Source: JANWKQ01 sp040376605
GTDB taxonomy: Bacteria; Bacteroidota; Bacteroidia; CAIKAF01
Length of the DNA: 64,000 bases
Direction: 5' to 3'
NCBI GenBank assembly: GCA_040376605.1
Contig: JBEIQI010000001.1
Coordinates: forward strand, 1 to 64,000
Positions 1 to 9,736 of the stretch are shown in pieces. A model generated the notes under the pieces. The model was not told the origin of the DNA. It saw nothing but the letters and a program-made list of their open reading frames with translations, and searched no databases. How positions within the stretch are numbered: the stretch's first letter is position 1; the number at the start of each line of letters is the position of its first letter. Position numbers and translations under genes: made by a program.

Positions 1-351
1 AATGTGATGCTGGTAGTTACCAATCAATTTGGCTGCACCGATACAGCTTTTGAACTTATTTATTCCTATCCTGATTATAGATTTTTTATTCCGAATACCT
101 TCACTCCCAACATGGATGCATTGAATGATGTATTTACAGGATTTGGAATTGGATTTATTAAATATGAAATGAGAATTTTTAATCGTTGGGGTCAGGAGAT
201 TTTTTACACGGATGATATACATAGAGGTTGGCCCGGCGCAGATGATAATGGATATAATTTACCCATAGGTATTTATGCTTATCGGGTTGATTTAGAAACT
301 CCGGCTAAAATGAAGTATACATATATTGGGCATGTAAACTTGCTCCGCTAG
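1..351 (+). CDS. T9SS type B cargo protein, C-terminal end (partial)
   Basis: This is the last 116 codons of a gene that begins before the window; the frame is open from base 1. The sequence shows a gliding-motility-associated C-terminal domain (CHU_C type): IPNTFTPNMDALNDVF, then the IFNRWGQEIF core and a terminal GHVNLLR. In Bacteroidota this domain directs secretion of a large surface or adhesin-like protein through the type IX secretion system. The usual N-G-D of the FTPNGDG motif is N-M-D here. The stop lies 4 nt before the next ATG, so it is probably co-transcribed with the type B cargo gene at 356. The upstream domains and function cannot be seen. Confidence 0.85.
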   Translation, partial: NVMLVVTNQFGCTDTAFELIYSYPDYRFFIPNTFTPNMDALNDVFTGFGIGFIKYEMRIFNRWGQEIFYTDDIHRGWPGADDNGYNLPIGIYAYRVDLETPAKMKYTYIGHVNLLR

Positions 352-355
352 TACA

Positions 356-2545
356 ATGAAAAAACTATTAACCCTAGTAATTTCCATTATTTGCCTACAA
401 ACATCTTGGGCAACGCATATTATTGGAGGTGAATTATATTATGATTGTTTAGGTGGAAATACCTATCGCATTACCTTAAAAGTTTATAGAGATTGTTTCT
501 TGGGTCAGGCTCCCTTTGATGATCCGGCTAAGATTACGGTGTGGTCAGGTACCGGAGGATATATCCAGGTTATTGAAGTGCCATTTCCTGGATCAACCAA
601 TGTGCCTTTTGTGGGCAGCAATCCTTGCTTTCAGGCTCCTGCAAATGTATGTGTAGAGCAAGCTATTTATCAAACCACCGTAACTTTACCTAATTCGCCC
701 AGTGGATATATTTTTGCATATCAGAGATGTTGTAGAAATAATACCATTGTTAATTTGGTGGATCCAGGTAACACTGGTGCTACATATACAGAGCAAGTTC
801 CAGCCAGTGATTTATGTAATAACAGCCCCAGGTTTACGAACTTTCCACCCATTGCATTATGTATAGGAGAACCTTTGGTATTTGATCATTCAGCCACTGA
901 TCCGGATGGAGATTCATTAGTGTATCAATTATGTTCTACTTACGATGGAGCTACCCCTCAGGATCCGCAACCTTTTGTTACGAGTCCTCCCCCTTTTCCA
1001 GCGATTACCTTTCAACCTCCTTATTCTTCAGGTTATCCAATTGCCAGCGGACCACCAGCATCTATTGATCCAATAACAGGGATTCTTACGGTTAACCCAA
1101 ATCAATTAGGTCAGTATGTAGTTGGGGTTTGTGTAAGTGAATATAGAAATGGAGTTCTTATTGGAACACATAGCAGGGATTTTCAGTTTAATGTAACCAA
1201 TTGTTTAAGTAATGTACAATCCATTAGTGAGTTGCCACAATCTTTTGTGGAGGTAGGGGGGGTTTTCGAAAGCTGTGATGGTTTAACGGTTCCCTTTGAA
1301 AACAATAGTATTAATGGTTCTTACTATTATTGGGACTTCGGAGTCCCCGCTATCACTTCCGATACGTCTGTTGCCTTTGAGCCGGTATATACTTATCCAA
1401 ACACAGGTATTTATACCATTATGTTGGTAGCCAACCCTGGGTATTTTTGTGCAGATACAGATTATGTTACCCTCAATGTTCGACAATTAATGGACATTGA
1501 TTTTGTACCACCTGCAGGACAATGTATCGATCTAAATAGCTTCAATTTTTCGGCCAATGGAATCATTCCTGCTGGAACCGATTTCACTTGGGATTTTACG
1601 CCTATTGCCTTACCAACTACCTCAAATGTGCAAAACCCAACGGGGGTTAATTTTACCATACCCGGAATTCATACGATTACCCTGGCAGCTGATTATGAGG
1701 GTTGTTTGGATACCGCTATTCATGATATCATTGTGTACGGGCATCCCACGGCATCCATAGATGTAGATTCTACGGGCTGCGTAAACTTTGATGCACAGTT
1801 TAATGCAACCATAGACACCGCCTTTAATAATCTTCAGTATTATTGGACGTTTGGAGATGGTAATACCTCTACAGAAGAGGATCCGGAAAATATTTATTTT
1901 GTGCCTAATACCTATAGTGTAACCTTTCAACTCATTTCCTTAACGGGTTGTATGGATACCATCAATATTAATAAACCCAATTGGATTTCGGTTTATCCTG
2001 TTCCAACGGCCGGGTTTACGGTGGAACCAACGGAACAATCTATATTTTTCCCTAATTTTTATATTACCGATCAATCGTCCAATGGGGTAGTGGATTGTTG
2101 GATGGATTATGATGATGGTAATTTCATCAATAGTTGTACAAATGGTTGGTACACTTATTCTGATACCGGTCATTATAACCTTACCCAATATGTTTACAAT
2201 ATTTTTAATTGTCCTGATACCATGATTATTCCTATAGTGGTAAAACCGGAATTTGTATTTAATATTCCTAATACATTTACGGCTAACTGGGATGGATTAA
2301 ATGAAGGGTTTCGAGGAAAAGGTATTGGGATTAAAGAATATGATTTTAGAATTTACGATAGATGGGGAAGAACTATTTTTAAGACCAATAACCAATTGGA
2401 AGAATGGGAGGGAAGTTTAAATAATCAGGGGGCCATGTTACCCGAAGATGTATATGTATATTCTGTGGATATTGTGGATGTATTCGACGAGAAACATCAT
2501 TATCGAGGCAAGGTTTTAATGCTTCGATCCTTGTTCCCGAAATGA
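356..2545 (+). CDS. Secreted PKD-repeat protein with T9SS type B sorting domain
   Basis: 729 aa. An N-terminal signal peptide (about residues 1-19, cleaved near TSWA-THIIGG) leads into a conserved cargo domain starting HIIGGELYYDCLGG, with paired cysteines (YRDC, RCCRN). The middle contains PKD-like Ig-fold repeats, recognisable by YYWDFG near residue 325 and YWTFGDGNTSTEEDP near 500. The last ~90 residues are a CHU_C domain (IPNTFTANWDGLNEGF, IYDRWGRTIF). Proteins of this build are exported by T9SS and are thought to be surface or extracellular adhesins; the role here is inferred. It starts 4 nt after the preceding cargo gene, suggesting a tandem operon of paralogous cargo. Confidence 0.85.
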   Translation: MKKLLTLVISIICLQTSWATHIIGGELYYDCLGGNTYRITLKVYRDCFLGQAPFDDPAKITVWSGTGGYIQVIEVPFPGSTNVPFVGSNPCFQAPANVCVEQAIYQTTVTLPNSPSGYIFAYQRCCRNNTIVNLVDPGNTGATYTEQVPASDLCNNSPRFTNFPPIALCIGEPLVFDHSATDPDGDSLVYQLCSTYDGATPQDPQPFVTSPPPFPAITFQPPYSSGYPIASGPPASIDPITGILTVNPNQLGQYVVGVCVSEYRNGVLIGTHSRDFQFNVTNCLSNVQSISELPQSFVEVGGVFESCDGLTVPFENNSINGSYYYWDFGVPAITSDTSVAFEPVYTYPNTGIYTIMLVANPGYFCADTDYVTLNVRQLMDIDFVPPAGQCIDLNSFNFSANGIIPAGTDFTWDFTPIALPTTSNVQNPTGVNFTIPGIHTITLAADYEGCLDTAIHDIIVYGHPTASIDVDSTGCVNFDAQFNATIDTAFNNLQYYWTFGDGNTSTEEDPENIYFVPNTYSVTFQLISLTGCMDTININKPNWISVYPVPTAGFTVEPTEQSIFFPNFYITDQSSNGVVDCWMDYDDGNFINSCTNGWYTYSDTGHYNLTQYVYNIFNCPDTMIIPIVVKPEFVFNIPNTFTANWDGLNEGFRGKGIGIKEYDFRIYDRWGRTIFKTNNQLEEWEGSLNNQGAMLPEDVYVYSVDIVDVFDEKHHYRGKVLMLRSLFPK

Positions 2546-2694
2546 TGTTTTGGTTTAATGTAGTTGGAACCAACAAACATTGATTCATTGAGTTGCTACT
2601 TCAATTTTTTCGTACTGAACATTGATTTCCATTATCCTTCATAATTAAAAGGAATTTGATCAGGACATTCTTCAGCCCCCGGCTGAAGCAATAG

Positions 2695-2790
2695 CGCCTG
2701 AAACGCAAAGCATAGCCCTGCTTGATAAGGGTGTGTAAACAAAGGAATACCAGCCTTTATTTAGCATGCTTGGCTTTGCCTAAAGGACTT
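2695..2790. repeat. Long imperfect palindrome in intergenic region
   Basis: The 352-nt gap between the cargo gene and the M13 peptidase holds structured, non-coding sequence. A short perfect hairpin (CTTCAGCC-CCC-GGCTGAAG, 2670-2688) is followed by an imperfect palindrome. Its left arm near 2703 (GCAAAGCATAGCCCTGCTT) pairs with the right arm ending near 2780 (AGCATGCTTGGCTTTGC), around a central stem of AAGG...CCTT. No ORF with a plausible start lies in this stretch. It resembles in design, but not clearly in sequence, the palindromes at 14481, 17427 and 29834. Confidence 0.5.
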
Positions 2791-2843
2791 TAGCAAAAGA
2801 CGGAAATGGGCTGCAAAAACCTTTGATGGTTTGTAGGCGCAAA

Positions 2844-2876
2844 AAAATCCGGCTATATCAGATACAACCGGATTTT
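2844..2876 (-). terminator. Rho-independent terminator of the M13 peptidase gene
   Basis: Read on the minus strand, a 9-bp perfect stem (AAAATCCGG / CCGGATTTT, loop 15 nt) is followed by a run of seven T. It lies about 20 nt downstream of the peptidase stop codon. Confidence 0.75.
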
Positions 2877-2897
2877 AGATTTAATAATGAAATCGTT

Positions 2898-4955
2898 TTA
2901 CCACATGGTACATTTTAAGCTATCCGGAATATACATTTTGTTTTTCTCCGTAACATTAAATGTGGTATAGAACTCTGGGAAGTTTGATAATACCCCAATA
3001 ACTCTATACTTAGGTGGCGAATGTGGGTCCGTATATAATCGCTGAATGAGTGCATCCGGACGGTAATGTGTTCTCCATACCTGGGCAAAATTGATAAAGA
3101 ATCTTTGGTCTGCCGTTAAGCCTCCAATTTTTTCATCCTTTTTATTGGCAGTGGCTTTTTTGTAAGCCGTATAGGTAATTATCATTCCGCCTAAGTCGGC
3201 AATGTTCTCTCCCAAAGTAAGTTCACCATTGATGTGCACCGAGTCAGCAGGCACATAGGAATTATATTGACTAACAAATTTACGAGATAGTTTTGCAAAG
3301 TTTTCTTCATCGGCTTTGGTCCACCAATTGTTTAAGTTTCCATTGGCATCAAACTGTCTCCCTTGATCATCGAATCCATGTGTTAATTCATGCCCGATAA
3401 CCATTCCAATACCACCGTAGTTAACCGCTTCATCAGCATTGGCATCAAAAAATGGAGGTTGAAGAATGGCTGCTGGAAACACAATTTCGTTTAATAATGG
3501 ATTGTAATAAGCATTCACAGTTTGTGGACCCATTCCCCATTCAGTTCTGTCGATAGGCTTACCTAATTTGCCTAACATTCTATTAAATTCATAGGCAGTA
3601 GCTGCCATTACATTTAATACATAGGCTTGTTTTTTAATTCCTATCCCTTCATAGCTTCTCCAATTATCCGGGTAACCTATTTTTACCATTATTTTACCAA
3701 GTTTTTCCTGAGCTTTTTGTTTCGTGCTGTCACCCATCCAGGTTAAACCGGCAATTCTTTCGCTTAAGGCATTTCTTAAGTTTTCTACCAACTCTAAGGC
3801 TTTTTTCTTCGAGTTCTCATCGAAAGCAGCTTTTACATATTCTTGACCCAATGCATCACGCAATAGATAATCAGCCAGATTGGTAATTCTTTTCCAACGA
3901 GGCTCTTGTGCTTCAACACCTCTTAATTGTTTGTCAAAGAAATCGAAGTGGGCTTTATCCAAATCTTCACTTAGCTCAGTAGCGTAGCTATTGATTAATT
4001 GAAACTTATAATAATCTTTCCATTTGGCCGCATCTACTTTTTTAAGCATGCCATTCCAAGCCTTAATAAATACAGGCATTCCAACTACCATGCTATCTAT
4101 TTTATTGACTCCAATTTCGGCGAAGTAAACATCCCAATTAAAGTTACCAGCCGCCTTTTTAAGATCCGCCATGCCCATTTTATTGTACGTGGCATAAGGA
4201 TCACGTTGTTCAACCAAGGTCATAGAGGCCTTAGCCAGCTGGCTTTCAATATCAAATACATTGGTAGCTTGTTTAATGGCGGTAGCCTCATCAGAACCAC
4301 TCATGATGAATATTTTTTTGATATATCCCTGATAGGCTTCTCTATTGGCTTTCGACTTATCGTCTGTACGGAAATAATAATCTCTATCCGGAAGTCCCAA
4401 ACCGCTTTGGTATAGATACGAGATATACTGGCTAGTATTTTTAAAATCCTGCTCTACAAAGAAACCGAATGGAGCAGCTCCACCGTTCTTAGTCATTTTA
4501 GCGTAGTATTTAGCCACAGCATCAGGAGTATTTAATCCATCAATTTCGGCCAACATAGGTTTTAAAGGCTCAATACCAGTTTTATTGATGGTTACAGAGT
4601 CCATTCCTGAGGAATAGAAATCACCTATAATTTGGGTATTACTTCCTGCTTTGGCACCTTTGTCTGCTGCCGCTTTATCCTGAATCTCTTTTAAAACTTT
4701 CATGCTGTTTTCATCTAACACAGAAAACATTCCCCATGAACTTTTGGAGGCAGGTATTGGATTCTTATCAATCCATTTTTTATTTACATAGTCAAAAAAG
4801 TCGTCGCCGGGGACAATGGTGGAATCCAGCATAGCCAGATCAATTGCCTCGTTCTTTTTTGAATTTTCTTTATCTGTTTTATTTTTCTTACCACCACAGC
4901 TCATAAAAAAAAGCGCTGCGGTTAAAGAAACAGTGCCGTAAATAATAGCCTTCAT
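2898..4955 (-). CDS. M13 family (neprilysin/PepO-like) zinc metallopeptidase lipoprotein
   Basis: 685 aa, the usual length for family M13. The zinc site is visible near residue 520 (VIGHELTHGFDD: HExxH with both His and the catalytic Glu), followed by the third-ligand motif ENIADLGG about 65 residues later and the typical YRVIGVLSNFPEF region near the C-terminus. The N-terminus is a lipoprotein signal (LFFMSCGGKK), so the enzyme is probably anchored in the envelope and cleaves oligopeptides there. It is monocistronic: a TAnnTTTG-type box lies just upstream and a terminator follows. No key residue is missing. Confidence 0.93.
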   Translation of the reverse strand: MKAIIYGTVSLTAALFFMSCGGKKNKTDKENSKKNEAIDLAMLDSTIVPGDDFFDYVNKKWIDKNPIPASKSSWGMFSVLDENSMKVLKEIQDKAAADKGAKAGSNTQIIGDFYSSGMDSVTINKTGIEPLKPMLAEIDGLNTPDAVAKYYAKMTKNGGAAPFGFFVEQDFKNTSQYISYLYQSGLGLPDRDYYFRTDDKSKANREAYQGYIKKIFIMSGSDEATAIKQATNVFDIESQLAKASMTLVEQRDPYATYNKMGMADLKKAAGNFNWDVYFAEIGVNKIDSMVVGMPVFIKAWNGMLKKVDAAKWKDYYKFQLINSYATELSEDLDKAHFDFFDKQLRGVEAQEPRWKRITNLADYLLRDALGQEYVKAAFDENSKKKALELVENLRNALSERIAGLTWMGDSTKQKAQEKLGKIMVKIGYPDNWRSYEGIGIKKQAYVLNVMAATAYEFNRMLGKLGKPIDRTEWGMGPQTVNAYYNPLLNEIVFPAAILQPPFFDANADEAVNYGGIGMVIGHELTHGFDDQGRQFDANGNLNNWWTKADEENFAKLSRKFVSQYNSYVPADSVHINGELTLGENIADLGGMIITYTAYKKATANKKDEKIGGLTADQRFFINFAQVWRTHYRPDALIQRLYTDPHSPPKYRVIGVLSNFPEFYTTFNVTEKNKMYIPDSLKCTMW

Positions 4956-4978
4956 TATTTTTTTGATTTTATTCTTAA

Positions 4979-4986
4979 CAAATATA
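4979..4986 (-). promoter_or_regulatory. -7 promoter box (TATATTTG) of the M13 peptidase gene
   Basis: On the minus strand this reads TATATTTG, matching the Bacteroidota -7 consensus TAnnTTTG, 23 nt before the start codon. I see no clear -33 TTTG. Confidence 0.4.
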
Positions 4987-5128
4987 TAATTACAGGGTAA
5001 TTATTCCCTCCATTTAATATTTATTATGAACTGTTATAGGGGAGTGAATAGTCTGTATTCCTTATTCAGAAGGATTTTAGGCGTTTTTATCGGCTTCATA
5101 AACCCTTCGAGTTCCCCTCCATTTTAAT

Positions 5129-6352
5129 TTATTTTATATGCGCTATTTGGGTTAAATGATTCCAAAATTCGGGATAGGATTTATCTATTACTTCCGGTTC
5201 CATAATTGAAATAGGTTGGTTGGATTGGATACAGATAGAACTCGCCATGGCGATTCGATGATCGTTATAAGTATTAAATTGCATTTCTTTGGGCCAGGGA
5301 TGAAAATTAATTATTTCCAAACTTTTGTTGGTGGTGATGCAATCAGTTCCAGTTTTTTCCAGTTCCGTTTTTATAGATTCGATACGATTAGATTCTTTTA
5401 GTTGAAGAGTATCCAAACCTGTAAACTTTGCTTTTAAGCGCAAGGTGGCACAGCTAAATGTCAACGCTGGGAATAAGTCCGGCTCATTTATTAAATCAAA
5501 CTCAAGGCCTTCTTCTGTAAGGCCTTGGCCTGTTTTTTCAATAAGAACCCCGTGTGGTGTTTCGGTGGATTTTACTCCCAGTTGATTAAAATATTGAGCC
5601 GCTTTTTTATCTCCTTGCAAACTTTCAAAAGATAGTTGATTCAATAAAATTTTATCACCAATATTTCCGCAAGCAATATGACCATACCAAAATGCTGCAG
5701 CACTCCAATCTTTTTCTATGGTATAATTAGCCGGCAAATAAGCTTGAGGTAAGATTTTAATATGATTGTACTCCCAAACCGATTTGATGCCGAAATGATG
5801 CATGAGCCCCAACGTCATATCAATATAAGGCCGTGATACCAATGTCCCATCTAATTCTAATGTTAAACCATTTTCCAGGACGGGGGCAATCATTAACAAA
5901 CTTGAAATGAACTGAGAGCTGGTGCTACCATCTATGTTAACTGCACCACCCGTTAATTTTTTCCCATGAATTTCAAGTGGGGGATATCCTATTTCCTTTA
6001 AATAGTGAATATCCGCTCCTAATAAACTTAAACAATCTACCAGCTTGCCAACAGGTCTTTCAAGCATTCTTTCACTCCCAGTTATAACCGACATTCCCGG
6101 CTTGATGGATAAAAGGCTAATTAAAAAACGCATATTGGTACCTGCCGGTCCAACATCATACAAATAGGTTTCTTTTTTAAGCAAATCCACCAGGTTTTGG
6201 GTATCAGAGGAGCTGGATAAATCCATCAATTCAATTTTCTCGTTGCATAATGCCTGAATAATCAAAGCTCGGTTGCTTAGGCTTTTGGAACTTGGCAGTT
6301 GTATTGCAGCCTGAGTAAATTCAGCTATTTTATGGAGGCTTATTGTATTCAT
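5129..6352 (-). CDS. aroA: 3-phosphoshikimate 1-carboxyvinyltransferase (EPSP synthase)
   Basis: 407 aa from the chosen start MNTISLHK. Converts shikimate-3-phosphate plus PEP to EPSP, the sixth step of the chorismate pathway, in the cytosol. Family motifs seen: LPSSKSLSNRALI at the N-terminus (substrate-binding Lys and Ser), GPAGTNMRFL, the substrate-binding SSSQF-type segment (DGSTSSQFISSLL), ESNRI and YNDHRIAMA. The start is chosen because its ATG overlaps the aroB stop as ATGA. An upstream in-frame ATG would add seven residues inside aroB. The two genes form a shikimate-pathway pair. Confidence 0.95.
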   Translation of the reverse strand: MNTISLHKIAEFTQAAIQLPSSKSLSNRALIIQALCNEKIELMDLSSSSDTQNLVDLLKKETYLYDVGPAGTNMRFLISLLSIKPGMSVITGSERMLERPVGKLVDCLSLLGADIHYLKEIGYPPLEIHGKKLTGGAVNIDGSTSSQFISSLLMIAPVLENGLTLELDGTLVSRPYIDMTLGLMHHFGIKSVWEYNHIKILPQAYLPANYTIEKDWSAAAFWYGHIACGNIGDKILLNQLSFESLQGDKKAAQYFNQLGVKSTETPHGVLIEKTGQGLTEEGLEFDLINEPDLFPALTFSCATLRLKAKFTGLDTLQLKESNRIESIKTELEKTGTDCITTNKSLEIINFHPWPKEMQFNTYNDHRIAMASSICIQSNQPISIMEPEVIDKSYPEFWNHLTQIAHIK

Positions 6353-7395
6353 CTTTGTCGATAATAATGCCAAGCCTTCAAAATGATTTCATCGGAACAA
6401 GTATCATTAAAGGAAGCATCGCCAATTTTACGAATCAAACTAAAATGAATATGATTTTGTTGATTTTTTTTATCCTGCTTCATCTGAATTAACAAGGCAT
6501 CTATATCTATTTGTTTAACATCTATCGTTCCAAAAAACTCAACGATCGTTTTTTCAATTTCTACCCATTCTGATTCCGGTAAATAGCCCAATTCTTTGGA
6601 TATATAAGATTCTATAATAAGCCCGGCGGCCACTGCTTCTCCATGGGTTACAGTTGATTCTGTTGCTAGTTTTATCGCTTCAATTGCATGCCCAATGGTA
6701 TGCCCGGCATTCAGAATTTTCCTAAGTCCTATTTCGTAAGGATCTTTAGCTACGATGGATTCTTTTATTTCTACAGATCTTGAAATGATTAAATCAATTT
6801 GATCGAGGGGGGTGGTCCGAATTTGGTTCCAAAACTCTTTATCTGCAATTAATCCATGTTTAAATGCTTCAGCTATACCACTTTTTAATTCTTTTTGGGG
6901 TAAAGTATCCAGAAACTTTTTAGAAATAACCGTTAACTCCGGAAAACCAATGGTACCCAATAGGTTTTTATAGCCCTGAAAATCAATGCCATTTTTGCCA
7001 CCAATAGAGGCATCAATTTGGGCTAAAAGGGTTGTGGGTACATGCAGATAGCTGATCCCTCGTTTATAAATGCTAGCCGCAAATGCCCCTATATCGCAGA
7101 TAACACCACCGCCCAGATTAATCAAACATGCATTTTTATCTGCATTCATTTGAGTTAGTTGAGAAAGGATAAATAACAATTGATCGGTATTTTTATTTTG
7201 CTCTCCGGCTGGGATTTCTATTATATCCGGTTGTATAAGTGCTGGTGATTGTTCAAGGACGTATGGTAAACAATACTGTTGGGTATGGTTGTCGACAAGA
7301 ATGATAAACCTTTTCTTATTGGATTGGGCTGATATATAGCTATTCAGCGCGGTTAACGAAGGGTCAATGATGATTTGTTGTGGTATTTTGGTCAT
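6349..7395 (-). CDS. aroB: 3-dehydroquinate synthase
   Basis: 348 aa. Cyclises DAHP to 3-dehydroquinate, the second step of the chorismate pathway, using NAD+ and a divalent metal. Seen: the nucleotide-binding LGGGVICDIGAFAA segment, VPTTLLAQIDASIGGKNGI, and metal-ligand regions E-AFKHGLI and LNAGHTIGHAIE, with a further His in TVTHGEAVAAG. It overlaps aroA by 4 nt (ATGA), so translation is likely coupled. Upstream is a gap of about 155 nt to the divergent proline dehydrogenase gene. Confidence 0.95.
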   Translation of the reverse strand: MTKIPQQIIIDPSLTALNSYISAQSNKKRFIILVDNHTQQYCLPYVLEQSPALIQPDIIEIPAGEQNKNTDQLLFILSQLTQMNADKNACLINLGGGVICDIGAFAASIYKRGISYLHVPTTLLAQIDASIGGKNGIDFQGYKNLLGTIGFPELTVISKKFLDTLPQKELKSGIAEAFKHGLIADKEFWNQIRTTPLDQIDLIISRSVEIKESIVAKDPYEIGLRKILNAGHTIGHAIEAIKLATESTVTHGEAVAAGLIIESYISKELGYLPESEWVEIEKTIVEFFGTIDVKQIDIDALLIQMKQDKKNQQNHIHFSLIRKIGDASFNDTCSDEIILKAWHYYRQR

Positions 7396-7454
7396 TATTA
7401 ATTTTGTTCTGCCCGCTTTAAGAATATCAATATTAGTAGTGATTGTTGAATTAA

Positions 7455-7462
7455 CAAAATTA
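7455..7462 (-). promoter_or_regulatory. Possible -7 box (TAATTTTG) for aroB-aroA
   Basis: Matches TAnnTTTG on the minus strand about 60 nt before the aroB start. No clear -33 element is visible, so this is tentative. Confidence 0.3.
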
Positions 7463-7550
7463 GTTTAGGTTTGCAACATAATTGAAGGGGAAGCGGTGTA
7501 TGCCCAACCTCATTTATTCAGTTGAACAAGAGATTTAAATTGGCGCAATC

Positions 7551-8720
7551 ATGTTGAGCTTTGATAATACGCAGATCGCTTTTGAAAGCAAATCCAACGC
7601 TGAATTAAAAAGGGCGCATTTTCTATTTAATGTAATTGGGAAAAAGTGGGTAGTTGGAATGGGTAGGGGACTTACCAATTTTGCTTTTAGTATAGGATTG
7701 CCCATAAAATCCATTATTAAGGCCACCATTTTTAAGCAATTTGTGGGTGGTGAAAATATTCAGGATTGCGAAAAGGCCATGCAGTCATTAAGTAATTATA
7801 AAATTGGAACGATCTTGGATTATTCTGTAGAAGGAAAAGAATCAGAGGAAAGTTTTATGGCTGCTGAGAAGGAAATTTTAAGAACCATTGAAAAGGCCAA
7901 ATTAGATTCTAGAATTTCATTTTCCGTATTTAAGGTTACTGGTTTGGGGCGACATGAAATTCTTGAAAAGCAAAGCAAAAAATCGGCACTTTCCCCATCA
8001 GATCAGTTAGAATGGGATCAAATTTATCAAAGGGTATTGAATATTTGTACGGCTTCATTTCAAATTGGGAGGCCTATATTTATTGATGCAGAAGAGAGTT
8101 GGATTCAGCCGGCCATTGATGATTTGGCATTGGATATGATGAGGAAATTTAATAAGGAAAAATGTATTGTTTACAATACTGCACAATTATATCGTCACGA
8201 TCGATTAGATTATTTGAAAGAATTGTTTTCGACTGCCCAAAAGGAAAATTTTTATATGGGCTTAAAGCTGGTTCGTGGGGCTTATATGGAGAAAGAAAGA
8301 AAAAGGGCTCAGGAGATGGGTTATATGGATCCTATTCAACCCAATAAAGAAGCCTCAGACAGAGATTTTGATCTAGCCTTAATGTTTTGTGTGGAGCATA
8401 TAGAAAGAGTGGCCATTTGTTTGGGAACACATAATGAAACAAGCAGTTTAAAGTTGGCTCAACAGCTGGCTGAAAGAAAAATTTCATTAAACCATCCACA
8501 TATATATTTTGCTCAATTACTTGGAATGAGTGATCATATTAGTTATAATTTAAGTAAGGATGGTTATAATGTAGCCAAGTACGTTCCTTATGGACCTGTA
8601 AAGGAGGTGCTTCCCTATTTGATTCGAAGGGCTGAGGAAAATACTTCAGTAGAAGGGCAAACAGGTAGAGAACTCTCTTTAATTAAAAAGGAATTACATC
8701 GAAGAAAATCAGCTTATTAG
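7551..8720 (+). CDS. Proline dehydrogenase family protein
   Basis: 389 aa monofunctional FAD-dependent proline dehydrogenase, oxidising proline to pyrroline-5-carboxylate at the membrane and passing electrons to quinone. The TIM-barrel family motifs are present: FIDAEESWIQPAID, YNTAQLYRHDRLDYL, KLVRGAYMEKER, GTHNE, and the C-terminal YVPYGPVKEVLPYLIRRAEE with the substrate-binding RRxxE. Length fits the Bacteroidota single-domain form rather than bifunctional PutA. No P5C dehydrogenase lies next to it. It is divergent from aroB. Confidence 0.93.
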   Translation: MLSFDNTQIAFESKSNAELKRAHFLFNVIGKKWVVGMGRGLTNFAFSIGLPIKSIIKATIFKQFVGGENIQDCEKAMQSLSNYKIGTILDYSVEGKESEESFMAAEKEILRTIEKAKLDSRISFSVFKVTGLGRHEILEKQSKKSALSPSDQLEWDQIYQRVLNICTASFQIGRPIFIDAEESWIQPAIDDLALDMMRKFNKEKCIVYNTAQLYRHDRLDYLKELFSTAQKENFYMGLKLVRGAYMEKERKRAQEMGYMDPIQPNKEASDRDFDLALMFCVEHIERVAICLGTHNETSSLKLAQQLAERKISLNHPHIYFAQLLGMSDHISYNLSKDGYNVAKYVPYGPVKEVLPYLIRRAEENTSVEGQTGRELSLIKKELHRRKSAY

Positions 8721-8820
8721 TGCTGTGACTCCATCATTTTTTCAATTTTCTGCTTATTAATTAATGGCCTTATTTGAACCGAGCTAGGTTTTAGGTGTAG
8801 GTTTCAAAAAAATATAAGCC

Positions 8821-9735
8821 ATGAATAGAACAAAATTAGCCATTACCCTTTTTATCATTTCCTTTTTTAGTGGAATTCTAACCGCTCAACAAGCAGAAAT
8901 GTCAAGGTATTACAATGCGGTTGCGGGAAGCAACGTTCCAATGGTTGCTGAAAAGGACCATCAAGGAAATCTCAAAAAAAATGACAAGGGAGAAGTTATT
9001 TACAAGGAAGTGCAACGAGATAGTTATGGAAATGCACAAGGAAATCAATATGATTTGGCTGTGGATGGTGCATTTGAAGGTCAAACCATTTTGGTTTTAC
9101 AATTGTATGCCGAAAGCAGTTTTGATTTTAAATCACCCGAAAAGGCGTTAAAAGAAAAAGGATTTGGGGTATTTCGATATATCAGCAATCCGCCGGATGC
9201 ATTGCAGCTTAAGAAGGATTTGAGTCAATCTTGTCAGCTATGGATCATTTCGGATAGTTACAGTAAATTAAATGATGACCATTTAAAAGTGATCAAACAG
9301 TTTTTTGATGATGGACATGGAATATACATATGGGGTGATAATGACCCTTATTATGCAGATGCCAATAAGGTGGCCAATTGCCTGTTTGATGGGGAAATGA
9401 CGGGGAATTTAATGGGAGATCATCCGGTAGGAATTCAGGTGGATAAAACTTCACCTGGTATAAGAGAAGGACATTTGGTAACCACAGGACTTGAAACAGT
9501 TTATGAAGGGATTACCATTGCGACCATTTCGGAGAATGAAAGTTTACAGCCATTAATTTATGGATCGGAAGGTAATTTGGTAACGGCGGTTTATGAGAAA
9601 AATGGGAAAAGAGCCATATTGGATGGGGGATTTACCAGGCTCTATTATAAATGGGAAACTGCGGGAACCGATCGGTATGTAAAAAATGCTGCCGCCTGGT
9701 TGGTGAATATGGAAAACTTAAGCCTGAAGAATTAG
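8821..9735 (+). CDS. Secreted protein with a putative GATase-like fold
   Basis: 304 aa, not firmly recognised. An N-terminal signal peptide ends near ILTAQQ (residue 23). After a charged segment (~30-75), the pattern strand-IISDS, helix, FFDDGHGIYIWGDND and a late GKRAILDGGFTRLYY suggests a Rossmann-like or class I glutamine amidotransferase-like domain. I see no catalytic Cys in the usual elbow position, so enzymatic activity is not supported. It stands alone, followed by a strong hairpin. Function unknown. Confidence 0.6.
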   Translation: MNRTKLAITLFIISFFSGILTAQQAEMSRYYNAVAGSNVPMVAEKDHQGNLKKNDKGEVIYKEVQRDSYGNAQGNQYDLAVDGAFEGQTILVLQLYAESSFDFKSPEKALKEKGFGVFRYISNPPDALQLKKDLSQSCQLWIISDSYSKLNDDHLKVIKQFFDDGHGIYIWGDNDPYYADANKVANCLFDGEMTGNLMGDHPVGIQVDKTSPGIREGHLVTTGLETVYEGITIATISENESLQPLIYGSEGNLVTAVYEKNGKRAILDGGFTRLYYKWETAGTDRYVKNAAAWLVNMENLSLKN

Positions 9736-9736
9736 C

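Noticed and set aside
1283..2188. Several 60-100-codon ORFs on the minus strand inside the first full cargo gene
   Set aside because: Antisense shadows: no promoter, no start context and no recognisable protein pattern.
3999..4415. 138-codon plus-strand ORF opposite the M13 peptidase
   Set aside because: Lies wholly inside a well-supported gene with intact catalytic motifs on the other strand.
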